Below the pieces are notes generated by a model that did no database searches, had not been told where the DNA came from, and saw nothing but the letters and a program-made list of their open reading frames with translations. Positions 1 to 5,974 of a stretch of 14,298 bases of DNA are shown here, one piece after another. The number at the start of each line of letters is the position of its first letter. Positions within the stretch are counted from its first letter, which is position 1. This DNA is from an uncultured Candidatus Melainabacteria bacterium (GTDB lineage Bacteria; Cyanobacteriota; Vampirovibrionia; Gastranaerophilales; Gastranaerophilaceae), in contig CAKVGW010000043.1 of the NCBI GenBank assembly GCA_934747325.1, forward strand, positions 1 to 14,298, read 5' to 3'. The translations under genes and the position numbers were made by a program.

Positions 1-206
1 TCTAAATTCAAACGAACTCTAGGAAGCATTCTAATTGCTTCTACATCGGCATCTTTAATGTGACGTCTGTCTTCTCTTAAATGAGTTGTAATAGATGCGA
101 CACCGCATTCCTTACAAATTCTTGCAGCAGTAATCGGATCAGGATCAATTCCACCTCTTGCGTTTCTTAAAGTCGCAACGTGATCTATATTTACACCTAA
201 TAACAT
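1..206 (-). CDS. pdxJ: Pyridoxine 5'-phosphate synthase PdxJ, N-terminal 68 residues (cut by window edge)
   Basis: PdxJ condenses 1-deoxy-D-xylulose 5-phosphate with 3-amino-1-hydroxyacetone phosphate, the last ring-forming step of DXP-dependent vitamin B6 synthesis in the cytoplasm. The visible 68 residues open with [19 protein letters not shown] and contain [10 protein letters not shown] at about 41-50, both hallmarks of the PdxJ TIM barrel (first strand and phosphate/substrate-binding loop). The ATG at 206-204 is preceded by AAAGGA about 7 nt upstream, which fixes the start. The rest of the gene lies left of the window. It is separated from pckA by a terminator, so it probably has its own promoter in 207-274, but I see no convincing -35/-10 pair there. 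Confidence 0.95.
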   Translation of the reverse strand, partial: MLLGVNIDHVATLRNARGGIDPDPITAARICKECGVASITTHLREDRRHIKDADVEAIRMLPRVRLNL

Positions 207-274
207 ATCTCGTCCTTTCTTTGTTGTTTTAATTCACAACATCCAATTAACATAATAATATAAATATAAACATT

Positions 275-306
275 AAAAAAGCAGTGTGCCAAGATTAGCA
301 CACCGC
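275..306 (-). terminator. Rho-independent terminator of pckA
   Basis: Read on the minus strand, a 9-bp stem (281-289 with 298-306, one G-T wobble, GCGGTGTGC/GCACACTGC) closes an 8-nt loop and is followed directly by six Ts (275-280). It lies 20 nt after the pckA stop codon and insulates pdxJ from pckA transcription. Confidence 0.88.
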
Positions 307-326
307 TTCTAAATATATATTAACGA

Positions 327-1925
327 TTAAACGTTAGCTACTGCTTTAGGACCAGCGTTAACAATTTCAGCAGGCATGTTTGGATACTTAGCTGAGAAGT
401 TATCAGCAAACATTTGAGCTAATTTGTTAGCAGCTTCGTCATAAGCTTTCTTATCTGACCACATTCCACGAGCGTCAAGCATTTCGTCTGGAACGTTTGG
501 ACAAGAAGTTGGGTAATCTACGTTGAATACATCGTGGTGTTTGAATTCGATTGAATCAAATGAACCGTTCAATGCAGCAGTTACCATAGCTCTTGTGTAA
601 GATAATTTCATTCTCTTAGCACCTGAAGCAGCTGAACCGCCTGCCCAACCTGTATTTACTAAGTAAACCTTAGTGCCGTATTGGTCAAGTTTGTCACCTA
701 ACATCTTAGCGTAAACTGAAGCATCCATTGGCATGAATGGTTCGCCGAACAATGTTGAGAATGTAGGTTGTGGTTCTGTAACGCCTCTTTCAGTACCAGC
801 TAATTTTGAAGTAAAGCCAGTTACGAAGTGGTACATAGCAGCGTTCTTGTCTAATCTAGAGATTGGAGGCAATACGCCGAATGCGTCAGCTGTTAAGAAG
901 ATAACAACTTTTGGAATGCCACCCTTTGAAGGGATTTGAGCATTGTTGATGTAGTTGATTGGGTAACCAACACGAGTATTTTCTGTTAAAGAACCGTCTT
1001 CAAAATCGAATTCTCTTGTTTCAGGATCCATAACTACGTTTTCAACCAATGAACCAAATTTGATAGCGTTGAAGATATCAGGTTCATTTTCTTCAGAAAG
1101 GTGAATACATTTTGCGTAGCAGCCGCCTTCAAAGTTGAATACGCCGTCTGGTGACCAACCGTGTTCGTCATCACCGATTAATTTACGGTTTGGATCTGCT
1201 GATAGAGTTGTTTTACCTGTACCTGAAAGACCAAAGAATACAGCTGTTTCACCAGTTGCAGGGTCCATGTTAGCTGAACAGTGCATTGGAAGAACGTTTT
1301 TCTTAGTCATAACATAGTTCATAGTAGCGAATACAGATTTTTTGATTTCGCCTGAGTATTGAGAACCACAAATGATGATTTCGTGAGCTTCGTAGTCAAT
1401 AGCGATACAAGCTTCTGAGTTTACACCATCAACTTCTGGATCACATTTGAAACCAGGAGCACAAAGGATTGTGTAATCAGGTTCACCATAGTTAGCCAAT
1501 TCTTCAGCTGTTGGTCTGATTAATAGTTCGTGGATGAACATGTTTTGGCTAGCTAATTCGTTGATAACTCTGAATTTTTGAGTATAAGTTTTGTCAGCAC
1601 CAGCAAAACCATCGAAAATAAATATTTCTCTGTTTTGCAAGTAAGATGCGATTTTACCCTTGATAGCGTTGAATTTTTCTCTGCTGATAGGTCTGTTTAC
1701 TTTACCCCAAGCGATATCGTTGTGGATAGATTCTGTATCAACAATAAATTTATCTTTAGGTGAACGACCAGTGTATTTACCAGTTGTAACAACCAAAGCA
1801 CCAGTGTTGCTCAAAGAGCCTTCACCTAATCTTAAAGCAGCTTCTGTTAACTGAGCAGGTGTCCAGTTTCTGTGAACTGCTTTTGGTCCGATAATACCAA
1901 ATTTTTCAATTCCGTATGTTTCCAT
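327..1925 (-). CDS. pckA: Phosphoenolpyruvate carboxykinase (ATP)
   Basis: It interconverts oxaloacetate + ATP and PEP + CO2 + ADP. In fermenting bacteria it can run either toward gluconeogenesis or toward oxaloacetate/succinate formation. At 532 aa it has the usual length for the ATP-dependent family. Visible signatures are the substrate-binding GKYTGRSPKDKF (about 49-60), GEIKKSVF (about 192-199, the metal/substrate lysine region), His215 in MHCSANM, the P-loop GLSGTGKTT (232-240), the second kinase motif LIGDDEHGW (249-257), and KLAGTERG in the C-terminal half. The start ATG is preceded by AAGGAGG about 10 nt upstream. Its base composition and codon choice look more GC-rich and more uniform than in neighbouring orphan genes, as in a highly expressed gene (impression, not computed). 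It ends in its own hairpin terminator. Confidence 0.97.
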   Translation of the reverse strand: METYGIEKFGIIGPKAVHRNWTPAQLTEAALRLGEGSLSNTGALVVTTGKYTGRSPKDKFIVDTESIHNDIAWGKVNRPISREKFNAIKGKIASYLQNREIFIFDGFAGADKTYTQKFRVINELASQNMFIHELLIRPTAEELANYGEPDYTILCAPGFKCDPEVDGVNSEACIAIDYEAHEIIICGSQYSGEIKKSVFATMNYVMTKKNVLPMHCSANMDPATGETAVFFGLSGTGKTTLSADPNRKLIGDDEHGWSPDGVFNFEGGCYAKCIHLSEENEPDIFNAIKFGSLVENVVMDPETREFDFEDGSLTENTRVGYPINYINNAQIPSKGGIPKVVIFLTADAFGVLPPISRLDKNAAMYHFVTGFTSKLAGTERGVTEPQPTFSTLFGEPFMPMDASVYAKMLGDKLDQYGTKVYLVNTGWAGGSAASGAKRMKLSYTRAMVTAALNGSFDSIEFKHHDVFNVDYPTSCPNVPDEMLDARGMWSDKKAYDEAANKLAQMFADNFSAKYPNMPAEIVNAGPKAVANV

Positions 1926-1954
1926 AATATAGCTTCCTCCTTTTTTAAAGCTTT

Positions 1955-1982
1955 TTTATATACACAATAAATGTATTACAAA
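1955..1982 (-). promoter_or_regulatory. Candidate sigma-70-type promoter of pckA
   Basis: On the minus strand TTTGTA (1977-1982) and TATAAA (1955-1960) are separated by 16 nt, about 30 nt upstream of the pckA start. The -35 is a poor match, so this is tentative. Confidence 0.35.
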
Positions 1983-1993
1983 CACTTATAAAA

Positions 1994-2020
1994 ATCAATT
2001 AGTGGCATGCCATTTTTGAT
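1994..2020. promoter_or_regulatory. Palindrome between the XRE regulator gene and pckA
   Basis: A perfect 10-bp palindrome TGGCATGCCA (2003-2012) sits inside outer arms ATCAA (1994-1998) and TTGAT (2016-2020). On the minus strand the outer arm is followed by a T-rich run. It is either a weak terminator for the XRE gene (stop at 2038) or an operator upstream of the pckA promoter; the sequence does not decide between these. Confidence 0.35.
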
Positions 2021-2037
2021 AGAAAAATCAGAGTGAA

Positions 2038-2352
2038 TTATAAATTTAATAATATTCTATAATATCTCTGCAAAGTTTCTTCATTAGAATTTTCTAGCAG
2101 AATATTAATTTTGGAAATTAAATCTTTTTTATTTACTATATGCGTATAATTAAATAATTCTTTTACATCAACATTCAAAGCGCTTGAAATGTTTTCTAAA
2201 CTTTCTTCCTTAGGAATTTGTATCCCTCTTTCAATCTTTGAAAGATTTGAAGCCTCCATATCCAAAATTTCAGCAAGTTTGAGTTGCGTCAAACCTTGTT
2301 TTTCGCGTAATTCTTTTATTCTTAAACCTAATTTTCTAGCAATCTCACCCAT
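2038..2352 (-). CDS. XRE/Cro-type helix-turn-helix transcriptional regulator
   Basis: This 104-aa protein has an N-terminal lambda-repressor-like DNA-binding domain at about residues 8-67. The recognition region LTQLKLAEILDMEASNLSKI (21-40) and the following ERG, then LENISSALNVDVKELF (52-67), are typical of the HTH_3 family. The C-terminal 35 residues form a short helical tail that may mediate dimerisation (inference). An in-frame TAG lies closely upstream, and the ATG at 2352 has only a weak Shine-Dalgarno sequence. The gene is transcribed away from the 89-aa gene at 2526, from a promoter whose -35 overlaps that of the divergent gene, so autoregulation and control of the neighbour are plausible. 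The target is not known. Confidence 0.85.
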   Translation of the reverse strand: MGEIARKLGLRIKELREKQGLTQLKLAEILDMEASNLSKIERGIQIPKEESLENISSALNVDVKELFNYTHIVNKKDLISKINILLENSNEETLQRYYRILLNL

Positions 2353-2391
2353 CTCAACAACAGGATACTATCTTTTTCATCAAGGATAAAG

Positions 2392-2419
2392 ATTTTAGTA
2401 AGATTGCATGGGTTGACAA
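2392..2419 (-). promoter_or_regulatory. Candidate promoter of the XRE regulator gene
   Basis: On the minus strand TTGTCA (2414-2419), a 16-nt spacer and TAAAAT (2392-2397) form a sigma-70-like promoter 40 nt before the start codon. Its -35 overlaps the -35 of the divergent promoter at 2413-2442. Confidence 0.45.
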
Positions 2420-2442
2420 ATTAGGCTTAATATGACAATAAT
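2413..2442 (+). promoter_or_regulatory. Candidate sigma-70-type promoter for the 89-aa gene
   Basis: A consensus TTGACA (2413-2418), an 18-nt spacer and AATAAT (2437-2442) lie about 80 nt before the ATG at 2526. The -35 shares bases with the divergent minus-strand -35, so one bound protein could control both directions. Confidence 0.5.
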
Positions 2443-2525
2443 ATAGTATAAAGCATTCTAATAAAATTTATTTACCCTTAAAATAAATTATGTTACTACA
2501 TTTACCTAACAAGAAAGGAGCTTAT

Positions 2526-2795
2526 ATGGCTGGAGTTTCAATGAACAAGTTTGAGCAATTTGTGGAAAACGCTTATAGAGGTATCCCGGAACAAACCTCT
2601 ACTGTTGAAGAGAAAGAAAAGGCGATTGCTGCTAAAAAGAAGATTTTGCAGCATCCTAATTGTCCAAAAGAAACTAAAACCGCATTGTTGCGTGAAATTG
2701 CGACAATTGAAGGCGAAATTGCCGGAATAAAAAATGAACAGCACAATGCGTCTATGAATAGTAGTATTTTTCCTAAGAGGAATGATTTGGGGTAA
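2526..2795 (+). CDS. Orphan 89-aa helical protein, single copy of a domain repeated in the gene at 3124
   Basis: I do not recognise a named family. The protein is 89 aa, rich in Glu/Lys/Ala, with no signal peptide or membrane segment, and looks like a helical hairpin. Residues from FEQFVENAYRGIPEQTSTVE onward align without gaps over 64 residues with FEEVFAEFDKNVPDCTSTIS onward of the 203-aa protein at 3124. I count 18 identities, including the block P-x2-TST-x2-EKE-x-AI. It therefore looks like a single-domain paralogue. The start is ATG 2526, because GAAAGGAG (2513-2520) lies 5 nt before it; an in-frame upstream ATG at 2490 has no ribosome binding site. It has its own sigma-70-like promoter and is separated from its paralogue by a repeat-like spacer. 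Confidence 0.75.
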   Translation: MAGVSMNKFEQFVENAYRGIPEQTSTVEEKEKAIAAKKKILQHPNCPKETKTALLREIATIEGEIAGIKNEQHNASMNSSIFPKRNDLG

Positions 2796-2842
2796 TTGTC
2801 TGCAAAAGTTTATTTCAAAAAACTTTTTATTTCAAAATAACT

Positions 2843-2983
2843 CTTACTTTTTTCTTCTTTATTGCGATAAAAGAAGAAAAAGTAAGCAAAAAAGAAGAAA
2901 TGACGCACTGTTTTCTACAACCTTACGGTTGTTGAATAAAAGCGGGTGAACCCGCACTTTCACGCTCGCTAAAAAACGCTCGC
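2843..2983. repeat. Hairpin-rich extragenic repeat-like sequence
   Basis: The 328-nt gap 2796-3123 holds no convincing gene. It contains a long A/T hairpin whose arms CTTAC(T)6CTTCTTT and its near-complement (2843-2861/2869-2886) differ by one bulged T, then a perfect 6-bp hairpin ACAACC-TTAC-GGTTGT (2917-2932), then GCGGG-TGAA-CCCGC (2942-2955), then a direct repeat ACGCTCGC at 2962-2969 and 2976-2983. The pattern of a T-rich arm, an A-rich complement, and then AAG/AAA tracts and GC-rich mini-hairpins is typical of dispersed extragenic repeats. Copy number in the genome cannot be seen from here. Confidence 0.5.
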
Positions 2984-3072
2984 GGTACGACTGTCGTTCA
3001 AATTTAATTTTAAGAATATGAAAAATATGAATATTGTTAACTTTTACTATGTAACAATTTTTTAACATATCC

Positions 3073-3099
3073 TAAAGTTTTTACAAAACTAGCCGTTAA
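3073..3099 (+). promoter_or_regulatory. Sigma-28 (FliA)-type flagellar promoter
   Basis: TAAAGTTT (3073-3080), exactly 11 nt, then GCCGTTAA (3092-3099) match the FliA consensus TAAAGTTT-N11-GCCGATAA at 15 of 16 positions. Transcription would start near 3105, giving a leader of about 20 nt that contains the TAAGGAG ribosome binding site of the gene at 3124. The placement is exactly right for driving the 203-aa/EF-hand operon, and a second 16/16 match at 14231-14257 supports a working sigma-28 in this organism. Confidence 0.82.
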
Positions 3100-3123
3100 C
3101 CTATCTATAAGGAGTATTATTTT

Positions 3124-3735
3124 ATGACAGAAATAAACCAGATTTCAAATCTATTTAAAAACTTTGGTGGAATAAAGTTCGCTGTAAAACAACAAGAAAC
3201 TGAAAAGTCTTTATTAACATCCAAAACAACTTTAGACACTGTTAGTTTAAACAACAGTAAATCTGAAAAATTTGAAGAAGTTTTTGCAGAATTTGACAAA
3301 AATGTACCCGACTGTACATCGACAATTTCGGAAAAAGAGTTAGCAATCTCATATATTGATAGAATGCTTGCTTGTGATGACATTTCTGAAGATTTAAAAA
3401 TTTATTGGCAAAACAAAAAATCTGTAATCAAAATGGAAATGCAAAGTATACAAAACGAAGAAGCCAAAGGCTCGGAAGAAAAAGTTAATGATGTATGGAA
3501 TGAATACGAGAAATTTGTAAATAAATATCGAGGTAAAGTTAACAATAATTTATCAGCAAAAGATAAATACGAATACTCTATGACCTATAATAGAACCGCA
3601 CAAAGCTTTATTAATAGACTTATGAATTGCGCAGACGTAACAGATAAACAACTTTCTATTTACCAACAAATGTATCAAAATTTTGAAAATGATATGCAAA
3701 ATTGCAGACGCGATTTTATGAGTGCTAAAAAATAA
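3124..3735 (+). CDS. Orphan 203-aa protein with two copies of a helical repeat domain, FliA-controlled
   Basis: No known family is recognised. The protein has no signal peptide or membrane segment and reads as almost all helix. Copy 1 (about 54-118, starting FEEVFAEFDKNVP) aligns gaplessly with the 89-aa neighbour over 64 residues. Copy 2 (about 132-200, starting YEKFVNKYRGKV) resembles the neighbour's FEQFVENAYRGI. Its core FINRLMNCADVTDKQLSIYQ matches copy 1's YIDRMLACDDISEDLKIYWQ with one inserted residue. Conserved positions are a Cys (C/C) and an IY pair. The start ATG has TAAGGAG 9 nt upstream. It sits directly behind a sigma-28-type promoter and 40 nt before the EF-hand gene, with no terminator between, so the two are probably one operon. 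A role in motility or a cell-surface apparatus is inference from the promoter only. Confidence 0.78.
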   Translation: MTEINQISNLFKNFGGIKFAVKQQETEKSLLTSKTTLDTVSLNNSKSEKFEEVFAEFDKNVPDCTSTISEKELAISYIDRMLACDDISEDLKIYWQNKKSVIKMEMQSIQNEEAKGSEEKVNDVWNEYEKFVNKYRGKVNNNLSAKDKYEYSMTYNRTAQSFINRLMNCADVTDKQLSIYQQMYQNFENDMQNCRRDFMSAKK

Positions 3736-3775
3736 GTAACAAAAATTTTATTTACTATAAAAAGAGGAATTAATT

Positions 3776-5047
3776 ATGCCGGATATAAACTTAAATTCAT
3801 TTCAAAAACAGATTCAAACATTTATGAATCACATTAAATCAACAGGTGAAACTCAAGTTGATGAAAAAATTTTTCTAGACAAAATTACAAATGATAGAAG
3901 TATTTTTGAGATGTTAGATCAAAATCGTGATGGAAAAATTTCTAAAGATGAAATGAATGCGGTATTTCAAGCTGATGCTGATAATGATGGAATTGTGACA
4001 AACAACGAAATAAGGTGCATGAACGATATGAAGTTCTTTGCAAGACGAACCGTTGATAAATGGTTTTCTTTAGATGTCAATCGTGATGGGCATTGGAGTA
4101 ATGTGGAAAGAAAACTTGGCGACAAAAGAATGTTTGAGGGCGCTGAATCTGACACCAGTCTTGATGCTTCCATGTCAAATGAACAACTTTCAAAGTTATA
4201 TAATATGAAAGAAAAAATAGATGATCCTGAGAACAAACAACTTGAAGATTGGCTGAATGGTTGGCTAGATGACTTAAAGCAAGAAGCCAAAGAAAAATAT
4301 AACGTTGAATTAAATGATAAACAGATAATCATTTTAAAGAATGAATATAAAAAACAACTTAATACTTGGTTGTTTAAAACCGGTGATAATGCCACAGGTA
4401 ATGCACCATTATATAATTCCTTAAATTGCACTGCATATACGAGACTGATAACAACGGAACAAACTGTATCTTGTTGCGGGGGAGATATTGTTCCACCTCC
4501 TGCTGCGCCGAAGAAAGACTGTTGCACAGAAGTTTTTTCTGACCTTGAACATGAAGGAGCTTCTAATAGTGCAAAGGAAGTTAAAAACAGATTAGCTTGG
4601 GCAATGTTTAAAACTCCACCCAAAGAAGAGTTGGTAACATGTGAAGATGCTTCAACTGTTTGGCAAAATATGTCTGATGAACAATATAATAATTACCATC
4701 AACAATATCAACAAATGCGAGATATGAAAGCCAGTGATTTTAGAGAATTGCTAAAACCTGAAAATGCACAAAAAAGAGCAGATTTTGAAAAGAATTCGGC
4801 AATGACAGTTCAACAAATAGTAGATTATATTGATATTGTAGAACAACAAATCGGCGTTGGAAATTTTGACAAAGACGATTGGTCAGTTGACTCTGAACAG
4901 TATATGCAAATCTCTTCCGCTATAAATGGAACAGCAGGCGACGAATCGCGTCTTAAAGGCAAAACAAGAGCTGATATCCCTAAAAACAGGCAAGCGCTTT
5001 TAAAATTCTTAGAAGAAAAAGGCTGGTTATACGAACAGTTTAAATAA
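3776..5047 (+). CDS. EF-hand calcium-binding protein with Cys-rich linker, second gene of the FliA-type operon
   Basis: This 423-aa protein has three canonical 12-residue EF-hand loops: DQNRDGKISKDE (48-59), DADNDGIVTNNE (67-78) and DVNRDGHWSNVE (100-111). Each has Asp at 1, Asp/Asn at 3, Asp at 5, Gly at 6 and Glu at 12. This predicts Ca2+ binding. The rest is helical and unrecognised, with a Pro/Cys linker SCCGGDIVPPPAAPKKDCC (232-250) carrying two Cys pairs; the DNA there is conspicuously GC-rich against the AT-rich gene. There is no signal peptide or membrane segment, so it is probably cytoplasmic or exported by a non-Sec route. AGAGGA lies 7 nt before the ATG. It follows the 203-aa gene by 40 nt and ends 1 nt from the convergent radical SAM gene. 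Calcium sensing tied to motility is an inference. Confidence 0.85.
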   Translation: MPDINLNSFQKQIQTFMNHIKSTGETQVDEKIFLDKITNDRSIFEMLDQNRDGKISKDEMNAVFQADADNDGIVTNNEIRCMNDMKFFARRTVDKWFSLDVNRDGHWSNVERKLGDKRMFEGAESDTSLDASMSNEQLSKLYNMKEKIDDPENKQLEDWLNGWLDDLKQEAKEKYNVELNDKQIIILKNEYKKQLNTWLFKTGDNATGNAPLYNSLNCTAYTRLITTEQTVSCCGGDIVPPPAAPKKDCCTEVFSDLEHEGASNSAKEVKNRLAWAMFKTPPKEELVTCEDASTVWQNMSDEQYNNYHQQYQQMRDMKASDFRELLKPENAQKRADFEKNSAMTVQQIVDYIDIVEQQIGVGNFDKDDWSVDSEQYMQISSAINGTAGDESRLKGKTRADIPKNRQALLKFLEEKGWLYEQFK

Positions 5048-5048
5048 C

Positions 5049-5966
5049 TTACAAACTTTCAAAACGACTTCCCTGTCTTGTATCACGTCTTAAAAATTCT
5101 CTATCAATTTTATTAAGACAATCAAGTTTTTTGCCAATCCAACGAGGGGCTACAAGTTCTGTTCTTAAGCCGTTTCCTGCAAGGCGATGAATTGTTGTTT
5201 GCGGTGGTAAATATTCCAAAAAATCACAAACTGTGTTTACATATTCATCTTCTGACATAAAATCAATTTCGCCTTTTCTATACATTTCAGCAAGTTCAGT
5301 TCCTTCTAAAGCGCAAAGCATGTGAATCTTAACACCTTCAGGTTCAAGCTTTGCAATCGTTTTAGCTGTTTCCATCATTTCATCATGATTTTCAAACAAA
5401 TTTAAAATAACATGCAAGCAAGTATTAATACCATATTTTTTAGTATTTTCATAGGCGTCCAAAAAACATTTGTAATCATGCCCGCGATTAATCTTTTTCA
5501 AAGTCTTATCATGCACACTCTGCAAGCCGTATTCAACCCAAGTATAATAATCTTTTGTAAACGAAGAAATCAATTTTAATTTTTCATCATCAACACAATC
5601 AGGACGTGTGCCAATCGAAAGTCCCACTATATCAGGATGTGTCAAAGACGCAGTATAAATTTTTTCCAATTCGTTAACCGGCTTATAAGTATTTGAAAAA
5701 GCTTGAAAATAAGACATGAATTTTTTTGCTTTAAATCTTTTAGCCAAAGTTTCCGCGCCAACTTTAACCTGCTCTTCTATGCTCAAAAGGTTTGAATGCG
5801 CCTGTGAAAAGCTTCCGCCATCATCACAAAAAATACAACCGCGATTTGAGATTTTACCGTCACGATTTGGACAGGAGAAACCTGCGTCTAAAGTTATTTT
5901 ATAAACCTTTGCGCCAAATTTATCTTTGAGGTGTTTACTATATTGATTGTATCTTTTTTCTTCCAT
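5049..5966 (-). CDS. Radical SAM protein, YhcC/TIGR01212-like
   Basis: This 305-aa protein resembles the YhcC-type radical SAM family. These proteins carry a [4Fe-4S] cluster that cleaves S-adenosylmethionine; the physiological substrate of the family is not established. The N-terminus KRYNQYSKHLKDKFGAKVYK and DAGFSCPNRDG, followed by GCIFC, give the family's unusual cysteine spacing (C32, then C44 and C47). Further family-like segments are YFQAFSNTY (about 85-93), GLSIGTRPDC (115-124) and HLHVILNLF-like CLHVILNLFEN in the middle. It starts 8 nt after the mgtE stop with no clear Shine-Dalgarno, so translation is probably coupled to mgtE. It ends 1 nt from the stop of the convergent EF-hand gene, leaving no room for a terminator. 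Confidence 0.88.
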   Translation of the reverse strand: MEEKRYNQYSKHLKDKFGAKVYKITLDAGFSCPNRDGKISNRGCIFCDDGGSFSQAHSNLLSIEEQVKVGAETLAKRFKAKKFMSYFQAFSNTYKPVNELEKIYTASLTHPDIVGLSIGTRPDCVDDEKLKLISSFTKDYYTWVEYGLQSVHDKTLKKINRGHDYKCFLDAYENTKKYGINTCLHVILNLFENHDEMMETAKTIAKLEPEGVKIHMLCALEGTELAEMYRKGEIDFMSEDEYVNTVCDFLEYLPPQTTIHRLAGNGLRTELVAPRWIGKKLDCLNKIDREFLRRDTRQGSRFESL

Positions 5967-5974
5967 TTTTCTAA

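Noticed and set aside
2386..2412. TAAAGATT upstream of the 89-aa gene as a sigma-28 promoter
   Set aside because: At the required 11-nt spacing the downstream octamer is GCATGGGT, matching the -10 at only about three of eight positions.
2490..2525. Upstream ATG at 2490 as start of the 89-aa gene
   Set aside because: It lacks a ribosome binding site, whereas GAAAGGAG at ideal spacing precedes the ATG at 2526, and the similarity to the paralogue begins after that point.
2859..3068. 69-codon minus-strand open frame in the hairpin-rich spacer
   Set aside because: Its C-terminus is the translated A/T hairpin (a run of Leu/Phe) and no ribosome binding site precedes it, so it is repeat sequence rather than a gene.
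3967..4623. 218-codon open frame antisense to the EF-hand gene
   Set aside because: It lies wholly inside a gene with canonical EF-hand motifs, has no ribosome binding site of note, and its Ser/Leu/Phe-rich composition is what antisense reading of an acidic AT-rich gene gives.
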